Assembly (NCBI RefSeq): GCF_022271435.1 | Contig: NZ_JAFIQY010000019.1 | Coordinates: 88,412 to 152,411 of the forward strand | Direction: 5' to 3' | DNA length: 64,000 nt | Origin: Streptomyces monomycini | GTDB taxonomy: Bacteria > Actinomycetota > Actinomycetes > Streptomycetales > Streptomycetaceae | Shown: positions 46,117 through 53,480 of the stretch, piece after piece | How positions within the stretch are numbered: the first letter of the stretch is position 1 | Layout of the letters: every line of letters begins with the position of its first letter | The notes under the pieces: model-generated | Database searches by the model: none | Told to the model about the DNA's origin: nothing | Seen by the model: the letters and a program-made list of their open reading frames with translations, nothing else | Program-made: the position numbers and the translations under genes

Positions 46117-46307
46117 GTGGTGGCGTGAGGGAGCGCGCGCGGAAGTGCTCGGCGCCGGTCACGAGCGCGGGACGGTGGTCGAAGCGCCACCGATCCCCTT
46201 CGTGCTCGCGTCGTGCCCGGCTGCCTGCGAGCCGGGCGCGAGCTGGATTCGGTCGAGCTCGCGGCTCAGGGCCGCATCGGACTCCCGTCCGGTGTGCTCA
46301 GCTGTGT

Positions 46308-46643
46308 TCAGCGAGGAGCGGTATCGGCCGGGGGCCCCGCTCCCAGGAGCGCGAGGAGCCCGGGGAATCTCTTCTCGATGTCCGCGCGTCGTAGTCGGAT
46401 GCCCTTGCGGTTGCCGTAGTCGATCTCGTCAATGAGACCTGCCTCGCGCAGGACCCGGAAGTGGTGGGTCTGGGTCTGCTTCGAGATCGGAAGATCGAAC
46501 GAGTTGCAGCCTCGCTCGCTGTCGCTGCGGTCGGTGGCCAACTCCGTCATCACCGAACGACGGTGCTCGTCGGCGAGGGCGCGAAACACCGCACCCAGAT
46601 CGAGCGCATCGGCCTCCGGGCCGTCCAGGTTCCTCCCGGCCAC
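46308..46643 (-). CDS. ArsR-family winged-helix repressor
   Basis: 111 residues from GTG 46643, with a strong AAGGAGG seven bases upstream. The helix-turn-helix core FRALADEHRRSVMTELA, DLPISKQTQTHHFRVLREAGLI and the wing YGNRKGIRLRR fit the ArsR/DUF5937-like class without metal-binding cysteines in alpha-3. It is divergent from the FAD monooxygenase, and two matching palindromes lie between them, so it very likely represses both genes and responds to the monooxygenase substrate. Confidence 0.9.
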   Translation of the reverse strand: MAGRNLDGPEADALDLGAVFRALADEHRRSVMTELATDRSDSERGCNSFDLPISKQTQTHHFRVLREAGLIDEIDYGNRKGIRLRRADIEKRFPGLLALLGAGPPADTAPR

Positions 46644-46657
46644 GCGGCACCTCCTTC

Positions 46658-46679
46658 AAGTACGACTTGCATCGTACCT
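46658..46679. promoter_or_regulatory. operator O1 of the ArsR-type repressor
   Basis: GTACGA and TCGTAC form an inverted repeat around six bases inside a 22-bp site. It lies 15 bases before the repressor GTG, over its ribosome-site/promoter zone. It shares the palindrome design of O2, whose centre is 40 bp away. Confidence 0.8.
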
Positions 46680-46697
46680 GAAGGGCGTGCTTCTCTG

Positions 46698-46719
46698 AGG
46701 TACGAAATTGATCGTACCT
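46698..46719. promoter_or_regulatory. operator O2 of the ArsR-type repressor
   Basis: The arms AGGTACGA and TCGTACCT are perfectly complementary around AATTGA. It lies about 95 bases upstream of the monooxygenase ATG, where its promoter should be. The 40-bp centre-to-centre spacing to O1 is close to four helical turns, so two dimers would bind on the same DNA face. Confidence 0.8.
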
Positions 46720-46813
46720 TGGTCCGGTTGCGCCGCCCCGTGCCGCCGCTCCCTCAGACCCGGCCCGGCACTCGCCAGGGACCTGGTCATCGACACTCCG
46801 AGAGGTCATCGTC

Positions 46814-47956
46814 ATGAAGAAGCCCGAGGTGCTGATAGTCGGTGCCGGAATCGCAGGGCCCGCACTCGCGCACTGGCTCTCCCGGAATGGATACCGGCCG
46901 ACGGTCGTCGAACACGCCCGGCAGCTGCGCTCCGGCGGTAGCGCGATCGTGGTGAAGGGGCCCGCGATCCCGGTCGCCGAGCGCATGGGCATCCTCCCGC
47001 AGCTCCGCGAGCTCGCCACCCGCAATCGGTCGCTGACCCTGCTCGACCCCGGCGGCAGGCGAATCCTGCAACTCCCGCTCACCTCGGACAAGGCGCCGAC
47101 GGTCGAGGTGACCCGAGCCGACCTGTCCGAGGTGCTCCACCGGTCGGCGCAGACCGAGGTCGAGTTCTTGTTCGACGACACGGTCACCGCTCTCGACCAG
47201 GACGAAGACGGGGTGGACGTCACCTTCCGGCGGTCCGCGCCACGGCGCTTCGACTTGGTGGTCGGTGCCGACGGGATGCACTCCACCGTACGGCGCCTGG
47301 TATTCGGGCCCGAGCGGCAGTTCGCGGGTGACCTGGGCCTGTACGGCGCGACCGTCCCGCTGGAACCCGACGCCATCGAGGACCCGACCGAGATGACGAT
47401 GCTGACCGTGCCGAACCGGATGCTGGTCCTCCACCCCTCGCGGACCACCCCGCTCGCGATCTTCACCTTCCGGGCCGCACAGCCGGCGCCCCACGACCGC
47501 AAGAACATCGCCCTTCACAAGCAGACCGTGGCCGACGCCTACGCCGACGTGCGGTGGCGGGCACCGGAACTCGTGGCAGCCTTCCTCGACCACCCGGCTC
47601 CGTTCTTCGACCCCCTGACCACCGTCCGGGTGCCCTCGTGGTCCCGCGGACGGGTCGTACTGCTCGGGGACGCGGCGGCGGCGACGGCCCTGCTGGGTGA
47701 CGGGTCCAGCATGGCGATGGCGGGCGCGTACGCCCTCGCGGAAGAGCTCGCCGCCCACCCCGGTGATCACGCCCGCGCCTTCGCCGCCTACGAGTCGCGG
47801 CTCCGCCGTGAGGTGGGCCCGCGGCAGCGACGCGTCGGTCCGCTCTCCAGGCTCATGGTGCCCCGCACCCGGCCGGGCCTCGCGGTGCGCAACGCGGTGG
47901 GCCGCGCGGTCGGCCGCACGAACCGGATCTCCTCTCGCGAAGCCGCGAACCGGTAG
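46814..47956 (+). CDS. FAD-dependent monooxygenase (TetX/PHBH type)
   Basis: 380 residues. The ADP-binding motif VGAGIAGPALAHWL is at residues 9-22, the DG-type motif in FDLVVGADGMHSTVR near 150 and the second FAD motif GRVVLLGDAAAAT near 285. This is the class A flavoprotein hydroxylase group, which includes tetracycline- and rifampicin-modifying enzymes as well as catabolic hydroxylases. The divergent repressor, twin operators and mobile-looking flanks fit an acquired, inducible resistance or detoxification gene. The substrate is unknown. Confidence 0.9.
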   Translation: MKKPEVLIVGAGIAGPALAHWLSRNGYRPTVVEHARQLRSGGSAIVVKGPAIPVAERMGILPQLRELATRNRSLTLLDPGGRRILQLPLTSDKAPTVEVTRADLSEVLHRSAQTEVEFLFDDTVTALDQDEDGVDVTFRRSAPRRFDLVVGADGMHSTVRRLVFGPERQFAGDLGLYGATVPLEPDAIEDPTEMTMLTVPNRMLVLHPSRTTPLAIFTFRAAQPAPHDRKNIALHKQTVADAYADVRWRAPELVAAFLDHPAPFFDPLTTVRVPSWSRGRVVLLGDAAAATALLGDGSSMAMAGAYALAEELAAHPGDHARAFAAYESRLRREVGPRQRRVGPLSRLMVPRTRPGLAVRNAVGRAVGRTNRISSREAANR

Positions 47957-48039
47957 ACCGGGTCCGCACCGACCGGTCACCGGTCGGTGCGCAGCTCCGC
48001 GGCAGCTCTCAGCCGGGTCGGCGCCGCCATGTCCGACGA

Positions 48040-48407
48040 GCCCGCTCGGAGTGGCAGGTCATCGCCGATGCGGCAGGTCGACTGCTGTGGGCCTCACCCA
48101 CCGTTCCCGGCGCTCGCCACGACATGGGAACTGCCGGTGACCACGCCCCCGCGACGCGGAGGTGAAGTGCTGGGCGGACAAGGCGTATCAAGGCGGCGAC
48201 GGCATCATCCCGGTGCCCTTCCGCAGCCTGCGTCTCAAGCTGCGGCAACGTCGGCATGACAGCACCCACGCCAGGATCCGCTGCCTCGGCGAGCAAGCCA
48301 TGGCCGCCCTGAAGGGCTGGTGCCTCCCGCGGGAACTCCGCTGTAGCACCAACCGGGTCACCGCCATCGTGAAGACCATCCCCGCCCTTCGTCACGCCTC
48401 AACCTGA
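48040..48407 (+). pseudogene. IS5-family transposase, 5'-truncated and frameshifted
   Basis: Frame 1 carries WQVIADAAGRLLWASPTVPG and ARHDMGTA around one of the DDE aspartates. After about 48150 the homology continues in another frame with WADKAYQGGDG, THARIRCLGEQAMAALKGW and LRCSTNRVTAIVKTI, ending at a stop at 48407. The N-terminal half is absent. It is homologous to the left remnant but in the opposite orientation. Confidence 0.8.
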
Positions 48408-48427
48408 GGTTGGAAAAAGCTCAGTGG
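48407..48427. repeat. outer terminal repeat of the right IS remnant
   Basis: AGGTTGGAAAAAGCTCAGTG corresponds at 17 of 21 positions to the right end of the left element (46096-46116) and, inverted, to its left end at 45548. Bases 48421-48423 also form the stop codon of the O-methyltransferase on the other strand. Confidence 0.75.
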
Positions 48428-49089
48428 TTCACCCGGGCCAATGCGAACCCGTCGTAGCCCTTGCGGCCCACGGTCTGCACCGCGGTGGCGGTCAGCTTCG
48501 GGTTCGCGGCGATGAGTTCCAGGAACCGGCGGATGCCGCGGATCGAGGGATCCGTACTGTCGGCATCGGAGATGTTCCCGCCGCGCACGACATTGTCCCC
48601 GATGATCAGGCTGCCGGGGCGGGTGAGTTCGAGCGCCCGCTCCAGGTAGTGCGGGTTGTTCGGCTTGTCCGCGTCGATGAAGACCAGGTCGAACGGTTCG
48701 GCGTGCTCGGCGACGAGCTGCGCGAGACTGTCGAGTGCCGGAGCGACGCGGACCTCGGTGCGCTCCGCGAGGCCGGCCCGCGCCAGGTTGGCGCGGGCTA
48801 CCGCGGCGTGCGTGGGGTTCGCCTCCAGGGAGATCAGACGGCCGTCGGCGGGCAGGGCGCGGCCGAGCCAGATGGTGCTGTAGCCGCCGAGCGTGCCGAT
48901 CTCCAGGATGCGCCGGGCGCCTTGAGTCAGGGCCAGGAGGTGGAGCAGTTTGCCCTGCGTGGGGGTGACGCTGATGTGGGGGAGACCGGCCGCTTCGCTG
49001 TCGCGCAAGGCAGCATGCAGCGCTTCGTCGTCCGGGGCGAGCAAGGAGTCGAAGTAGTCGTCGACCGTGTTCCACTGCTGCTGAGACAT
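48421..49089 (-). CDS. O-methyltransferase (family 3, CCoAOMT-like)
   Basis: 222 residues from ATG 49089. Motif I EIGTLGGYSTIWLGRAL is near residue 63, the metal-site DADK in FDLVFIDADKPNN near 137, and a downstream DN pair in LIIGDNVVRGG. These fit the Mg-dependent catechol/caffeoyl-CoA type. The TGA stop lies inside the terminal repeat of the IS remnant, so the last residues may differ from the ancestral protein. A near-perfect 24-bp palindrome sits in its promoter. Confidence 0.92.
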   Translation of the reverse strand: MSQQQWNTVDDYFDSLLAPDDEALHAALRDSEAAGLPHISVTPTQGKLLHLLALTQGARRILEIGTLGGYSTIWLGRALPADGRLISLEANPTHAAVARANLARAGLAERTEVRVAPALDSLAQLVAEHAEPFDLVFIDADKPNNPHYLERALELTRPGSLIIGDNVVRGGNISDADSTDPSIRGIRRFLELIAANPKLTATAVQTVGRKGYDGFALARVNH

Positions 49090-49107
49090 GGGGCCCCTTC
49101 GCCTACC

Positions 49108-49131
49108 TAGTTAGGTTCGCTAACCAAACTA
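49108..49131 (-). promoter_or_regulatory. 24-bp palindromic operator upstream of the O-methyltransferase
   Basis: Arms TAGTTAGGTT and AACCAAACTA flank CGCT and are complementary at 9 of 10 positions. It lies 19-42 bases before the ATG and overlaps the likely -10 (GATAGT, minus). The layout is typical of TetR- or MarR-type repressor sites. It also resembles part of the iron box (TTAGGTT...CTAACC), but the spacing is one base short. Confidence 0.65.
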
Positions 49132-49200
49132 TCAGGGTGCGTGCGCCTGTTCGGGTGATCTGCGTACGGACGCCGCTGCTGCCGCGGTCGCGCCCGCCTG

Positions 49201-49446
49201 TCAGGTGCGGTGGCCCCGCTCGTGCAGCGGCGTGAGGTGGTCGCAGAGTTCGCACCGTGGCGCGTCGCGGGCGGCCCGGATGCCGAGCAGCGGCTCGCCG
49301 CAGATGGCGACCAGCGGCCGTACGGGCGACTCCCGTGGATGGCAGATGCGGCAGACGTTGTGCCAGGGGCCGGCCTCGTTGTCGCCCGCGGCGGGAACGG
49401 CCGCGATGTCCGCGCCGGTACCGGTGGCCTCATGGGTGGACATCAT
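49201..49446 (-). CDS. small zinc-ribbon-like protein
   Basis: 81 residues. Two ATGs in tandem (49446, 49443) follow a weak GAAGG site. Two C-x-x-C knuckles (VCRICH near residue 32 and RCELCD near 65) plus nearby histidines suggest a zinc-bound fold. The rest is polar. It is divergent from the GTPase gene. I recall similar short CxxC proteins in Streptomyces, but no function. Confidence 0.7.
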   Translation of the reverse strand: MMSTHEATGTGADIAAVPAAGDNEAGPWHNVCRICHPRESPVRPLVAICGEPLLGIRAARDAPRCELCDHLTPLHERGHRT

Positions 49447-49557
49447 CAGCCTTCTTTCTCGCGTCCCGCCGGCGCGTCGGCCGGTCTGCGGCGCGGGCTC
49501 CCCGTCGGTGGCGCCCGGCCGGACCGTGGCCGGGGCTTTCTCCCGAAGCGTATGAAC

Positions 49558-49587
49558 TTGTCAACTCCGTGCCACGCTGTGTAGCGA
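49558..49587 (+). promoter_or_regulatory. candidate promoter of the GTPase gene
   Basis: TTGTCA (49558-49563) and TAGCGA (49582-49587) are 18 bases apart. An AAAGGAG ribosome site follows at 49588-49594, about 12 bases before ATG 49607. Confidence 0.45.
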
Positions 49588-49606
49588 AAGGAGTACGGTC
49601 CTCGCC

Positions 49607-50275
49607 ATGGTTTTCGAGGCGCACGACGAACCCCACGACGTACCTGTAGCGCCTGCTGCCGGGTCCGCAAACACCCCGGACGACAGTGCGGACGACGGCG
49701 TCGACGACAGTGTGATGGCTCTGAAGATCCTCGTGGCGGGCGGATTCGGGGTCGGCAAGACGACGCTGGTCGGCGCCGTGAGCGAGATCCGGCCGCTGCG
49801 CACGGAGGAACAGCTCAGCGAGGCGGGCGCCGCGCTGGACGACGCCCGGGACGTGGTGCGCAAGCCCACGACCACCGTGGCGATGGACTTCGGCCGCATC
49901 ACCATCAGGGCCGGACTGTCGCTGTACCTCTTCGGCACACCGGGGCAGGACCGTTTCTGGTTTCTCTGGGACGACCTGGCGCTGGGCGCGCTGGGTGCCG
50001 TGGTACTGGCCGACACCCGCAGGCTGGAGGACTGCTTCCCCGCCGTGGACTACTTCGAGAACCGCGGGATTCCCTTCCTGGTGGCCGTCAACTGCTTCGC
50101 CGAAGCGCGCGCTTACGGGGCGGACGAAGTGGCGCGGGCGCTCGACCTGGACCGGGGCACGCCGGTGGTGCTGTGCGACGCGCGGGACCGCGACTCGGGG
50201 AAGGAAGTGCTGATACGGCTGGTCGAGCACGCCGGGCGGGTGTACACCGCCCGACTGCTCGACTCGGTGGGGTGA
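49607..50275 (+). CDS. conservon-type GTP/ATP-binding protein (CvnD-like)
   Basis: 222 residues. An acidic N-terminal 35 residues precede the P-loop GGFGVGKTTLVG. The region AMDFGRITI and LFGTPGQDRFWFLWDDL replaces the canonical switch motifs, as in CvnD G proteins. VNCF stands in place of the NKxD base-recognition motif. These small GTPases pair with Roadblock proteins in Streptomyces conservons. Here the kinase (CvnA) and DUF742 (CvnC) partners are missing and the Roadblock gene is about 630 bases downstream. Confidence 0.9.
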   Translation: MVFEAHDEPHDVPVAPAAGSANTPDDSADDGVDDSVMALKILVAGGFGVGKTTLVGAVSEIRPLRTEEQLSEAGAALDDARDVVRKPTTTVAMDFGRITIRAGLSLYLFGTPGQDRFWFLWDDLALGALGAVVLADTRRLEDCFPAVDYFENRGIPFLVAVNCFAEARAYGADEVARALDLDRGTPVVLCDARDRDSGKEVLIRLVEHAGRVYTARLLDSVG

Positions 50276-50336
50276 GCGCGCGCCCACGGCTGTCACCCTT
50301 CGACGCGCCTCGTCGCCGGAGCGCGGCCCGGCGGCA

Positions 50337-50765
50337 TCAGTCGGCGAGGTCGGCGACAGCGACGACCTTGCCGATCCGGACCCGCACGAGCAGTTCCCCG
50401 GGGACACCGTTTCGCGCGCCGTACTCCGCGGCCCGCTCCTCACCCATGTAACGGGCCGCGATACGGGTGGCCCAGGCGCGCACCTCGGAGAGTTCGCCGC
50501 TGGTCTCGGCCAGGCCCTCCACGATCACGAAGCTGAACGGCGGGCGGTCGTCGTCCACGCAGAACGCGATACGGCCGTCCAGGGCGAGGTTGCGTCCCTT
50601 GACCGTGTCGGCGCCGGTGTTGAAGACGAGGTCGTCGCCGTCCAGCAGGAACCACACCGGCGCGATGTGCGGGCTGCCGTCGGCCCGTACGGTCGACAGC
50701 TTGCCGGTGCGGGTGCCCTCGGACAGGAAGCCCTGCCACTCGTCCTTGCTCATTTTGCGTGCCAT
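50337..50765 (-). CDS. PPOX-class (pyridoxamine-5'-phosphate-oxidase-like) F420/flavin oxidoreductase
   Basis: 142 residues from ATG 50765 with GGAGG upstream. The longer in-frame ORF is antisense to the Roadblock gene. The split-barrel pattern is clear: LSTVRADGSPHIAPVWFLLDGDDLVFNTG, GRNLALDGRIAFCVDDDRPPFSFVIVEG and a C-terminal RVRIGKVVAV strand. These are typical of actinobacterial F420- or FMN-dependent small reductases. The substrate is unknown. It is divergent from the Roadblock gene. Confidence 0.9.
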   Translation of the reverse strand: MARKMSKDEWQGFLSEGTRTGKLSTVRADGSPHIAPVWFLLDGDDLVFNTGADTVKGRNLALDGRIAFCVDDDRPPFSFVIVEGLAETSGELSEVRAWATRIAARYMGEERAAEYGARNGVPGELLVRVRIGKVVAVADLAD

Positions 50766-50906
50766 ACCGCCATCCTCCGCCATGCGGCGCGAACAGGCCT
50801 CGCGGCCGCACCGAGCGCGCCGACCCGGCCGGGTCGCTTGCCCGGACGGCGCGGGTGGTCCAGGCTTGCACGGCAGTTGCCCACGGGGACACGGGGAGGA
50901 AGAGAT

Positions 50907-51314
50907 ATGGCTCTGAGCAGCGGACTCGACTGGCTGCTGGACGATCTGACCGAACGGATCGACCAGGTGCGGCACGCCTTGGTGCTGTCCAACGACGGAC
51001 TCGTCACGAGTGCGAGCGAGCGGCTGGCGCGAGAGGACGCCGAACACCTGGCGGCGGTCGCGTCGGGGCTGCACAGCCTCGCCAAGGGCTCCGGGCGGCA
51101 CTTCGAGGCCGGGCGGGTGCGGCAGACGATGGTCGAGTTCGACGACGGCGTGCTGTTCGTGACGGCGGCGGGGGACGGCAGCTGTCTGTGCGTACTGGCG
51201 GGTCCTGAGGCCGACATGGGGCAAATCGCCTACGAAATGGCACTGTTGGTCAACCGTGTGGGGGAACACCTGGGAGTTGCGGCCCGGCGGCCGGAAAGTT
51301 GTCCACAGGGCTGA
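50907..51314 (+). CDS. Roadblock/LC7 domain protein (CvnB-like)
   Basis: 135 residues, preceded by GGGGAGGA. The single domain has SSGLDWLLDDLTERIDQVRHALVLSNDGLV, a Ser/Leu-rich middle and VNRVGEHLG at the end, the standard conservon Roadblock fold that regulates CvnD-type GTPases. The PPOX gene separates it from the GTPase, so the module is split. Confidence 0.93.
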   Translation: MALSSGLDWLLDDLTERIDQVRHALVLSNDGLVTSASERLAREDAEHLAAVASGLHSLAKGSGRHFEAGRVRQTMVEFDDGVLFVTAAGDGSCLCVLAGPEADMGQIAYEMALLVNRVGEHLGVAARRPESCPQG

Positions 51315-51323
51315 AGCCGGGGG

Positions 51324-51354
51324 TTGACCGACTGTCGTACCCCACCGCTATCGT
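51324..51354 (+). promoter_or_regulatory. candidate promoter of the DUF6397-like gene
   Basis: TTGACC (51324-51329) and TATCGT (51349-51354) are 19 bases apart (18 if the -10 is read one base earlier). The predicted start near 51360 leaves a leader of about 70 bases. Confidence 0.45.
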
Positions 51355-51428
51355 CGTCACTGTCGGTAACGAACCGGCGGGGGTCCGTGGTGGATCCCGC
51401 GACGGAAGCGATGACGGGGGAGTGCGAC

Positions 51429-52460
51429 ATGACGGTGATGTGCGACGGGCGGCAGGCGCCGGCGACGCTCATGGCGGAGGAAGGGCCCATCGCGGGGGAA
51501 CTGCTCACGCCAGGGCGAGCGGCCCGCGAACTGGGCCTACGAGGCGGAGAGTTCGAGCTGGCGGCCCAGTTGGGGGAAATCCTGACGCTGCCGCCGGACC
51601 CCGAAGCGCGACCCGGTCCGGCCGGTCCGTGGAGGCGGCGCCGGGTGCCGGCGGAAGAGGTCCGGCGGCTGCGCGCCGAAGAAGGCTTTCCCGGCACGCT
51701 GCGTGAGCGCCTGCGGACGGTCGGCGCGGCCGAGGCCGCCGAACTGCTGGGCATCGGCGCGGGCCGTTTCCTGCGGCTGGCCCGCGCGGGCTGCTTCGTC
51801 CCGGTCCGCTTCTACGTGAACCGCTACGGCGCCGTGGTCTGGCTCTACCTCGCCACGGAGCTGACGGAATGCGCCGCCCGCCAGCCGGAGCTGCTGCGGG
51901 GCGACCTCCCCCTGGTGATCCGGGTCATGCTCGACGGCGGGCAGGACTGGCGCGGCCGGAAGTGGCGCAGCCGCCGGGTGGCCCGACTGATGGGCCAGGC
52001 GGTGGACGACTGGGAGTCGGCGGCGGTGATCGCCGCGGTACTGCCGCCCGAGGAGCTGGCCTCGGTCGTCGAAGACCCGCTGGAGCGTTCCGTGCTACGA
52101 CGCCTGCGCCCGGTCCTGGCCCTGCCGGGGGCGAGTCCGGCGGCCAGGGAGGCGGTCGAGCGGGCGACGACGGCGGAAGAGTTCGACGAGGTGCTCTGGT
52201 ACCGCGTCAACCTCTCCCGTTCCCTCGACCGTGCCCGCCACCGACAACCGGCGGCCGGCCGTCTACGCCACCCCACCCGACCCGGCGGCACCGCACCGAC
52301 CGGACCGGAAGGCGCTCCCTTCCGTATTGCTGCGGCCCCTACGGCCCCTACGGCCCCCGCGAGCCCTGCGACCGCCACGGTTCCCGCAAAATCCCTGCCG
52401 CCGCTGCGGTCACCCGTCCTGGCGGCGCCCGCTCCGAGGCCGACACCTCGCGAGACCTGA
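51429..52460 (+). CDS. conserved protein, DUF6397-like
   Basis: 343 residues from ATG 51429, chosen because GGGGGAG lies six bases upstream. The earlier in-frame starts at 51324 and 51411 fall in the promoter/leader. It is helical, with RAARELGLRGGEFELAAQLGEI resembling a helix-turn-helix, a repeated second unit GAAEAAELLGIGAGRFLRLARAG and a long Pro/Ala/Thr tail after about residue 265. The two HTH-like units suggest nucleic-acid binding, but this is inference. Confidence 0.75.
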   Translation: MTVMCDGRQAPATLMAEEGPIAGELLTPGRAARELGLRGGEFELAAQLGEILTLPPDPEARPGPAGPWRRRRVPAEEVRRLRAEEGFPGTLRERLRTVGAAEAAELLGIGAGRFLRLARAGCFVPVRFYVNRYGAVVWLYLATELTECAARQPELLRGDLPLVIRVMLDGGQDWRGRKWRSRRVARLMGQAVDDWESAAVIAAVLPPEELASVVEDPLERSVLRRLRPVLALPGASPAAREAVERATTAEEFDEVLWYRVNLSRSLDRARHRQPAAGRLRHPTRPGGTAPTGPEGAPFRIAAAPTAPTAPASPATATVPAKSLPPLRSPVLAAPAPRPTPRET

Positions 52461-52495
52461 CCTGTGCGCCATGACCCGGGGACGGCCCGAACCGT

Positions 52496-53407
52496 CTACG
52501 CTCCCGGCCCCTCCGCGTACGGCTGCTCCAGGCTGTGGTCCTTGGTGTGGGGGCGCAGGAGACCTTCCTGGACGACGGAGACGAGGAGGTTGCCCGCACG
52601 GTCGTAGATGCGGCCGCGGGCCAGGCCGCGGCCGCCGGTGGCAATGGGGGACTCCTGGTCGTAGAGGAACCACTCGTCCGCGCGGAAGGGGCGGTGGAAC
52701 CACATCGCGTGGTCGAGGGAGGCCATGTCGAAGCCGCGCGGGCCCCAGAGCGGTTCGATCGGGATGCGGACGGCGTCCAGCAGGGTCATGTCACTGGCGT
52801 AGGTCAGCGCGCAGGTGTGGATCAGCGGGTCCTCGCCCAGCGGCCCGACCGCGCGCATCCAGACCGCGCTGCGCGGCTCCGCGCCCTCGATCTCCTCCGG
52901 CTTCCAGCGGAGCCGGTCGACGTAGCGGATGTCGAAGGGCTGCCGGCGGGCCATCCGCTCCAGCGCCTCGGGCAGCCCGCCCAGGTGCTCGCGCACCTCG
53001 TCGGCGACGGTCGGCAGTTCCTCGGGGGCGGGGACCACGCGGCGCATCGGCAGTTGATGTTCGAAGCCCGGTTCGGGCCGATGGAAGGAGGCGGTCAGAT
53101 TGAAGATCGTACGACCCTGCTGGACGGCGACCACCCGGCGCGTGGTGAAGGAGCGGCCGTCCCGTACCCGCTCCACCTGGTACACGATCGGCACGCCCGG
53201 CCGTCCCGGGCGCAGGAAGTACGCGTGCAGCGAGTGCACGGGCCGGTCGCCCTCGGTGGTCCGCCCGGCCGCGACCAGCGCCTGTCCGGCCACCTGCCCG
53301 CCGAAGACGCGCTGGAGGCTTTCCTGCGGGCTGCGGCCGCGGAAGATGTTCACCTCGATCTGCTCCAGGTCCAGCAGATCCACCAGGCGCTCGGCGGGAT
53401 TGGTCAT
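52496..53407 (-). CDS. tesB: acyl-CoA thioesterase II
   Basis: 303 residues from ATG 53407. The double hot-dog layout starts LVDLLDLEQIEVNIFRGRSP, followed by GGQVAGQALVAAG, LHAYFLRPG, RRVVAVQQG and in the second half LDHAMWFHRPF, with the conserved Asp/Gln/Thr catalytic triad region. It hydrolyses acyl-CoA to free acid and CoA in the cytoplasm. It lies 73 bases after the helicase gene on the same strand. Confidence 0.94.
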   Translation of the reverse strand: MTNPAERLVDLLDLEQIEVNIFRGRSPQESLQRVFGGQVAGQALVAAGRTTEGDRPVHSLHAYFLRPGRPGVPIVYQVERVRDGRSFTTRRVVAVQQGRTIFNLTASFHRPEPGFEHQLPMRRVVPAPEELPTVADEVREHLGGLPEALERMARRQPFDIRYVDRLRWKPEEIEGAEPRSAVWMRAVGPLGEDPLIHTCALTYASDMTLLDAVRIPIEPLWGPRGFDMASLDHAMWFHRPFRADEWFLYDQESPIATGGRGLARGRIYDRAGNLLVSVVQEGLLRPHTKDHSLEQPYAEGPGA

Positions 53408-53480
53408 GGCCGTACGTCCTCCGTCGGGTGTCTCGACGCCCTTGCTCGGTGGTGCGCCCCGCGAAGGGCGCACCACCCGG

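Larger units (their letters stand above)
45548..48427. mobile_element. composite-transposon-like island bounded by two decayed IS5-type elements
   Basis: Two transposase remnants of the same family face outward (minus on the left, plus on the right). Their outer ends carry related terminal repeats: the left begins CAGTGAGCCTTTTCC and the right, read inward, begins CCACTGAGCTTTTTCC. The left copy also has its own inner end at 46096-46116. Between them lie an ArsR-type regulator and an FAD monooxygenase. Both transposases are broken, so the unit is now immobile. No clear target duplication is seen. Confidence 0.65.

Noticed and set aside
46117..46307. Remnant gene between the left IS element and arsR
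   Set aside because: Several frames are open but none shows consistent codon bias or a recognisable domain. Left as non-coding.
49108..49131. DmdR/IdeR iron box
   Set aside because: TTAGGTT and CTAACC are present, but the spacing is one base short of the 19-bp consensus, and the better symmetry is the wider 24-bp palindrome.
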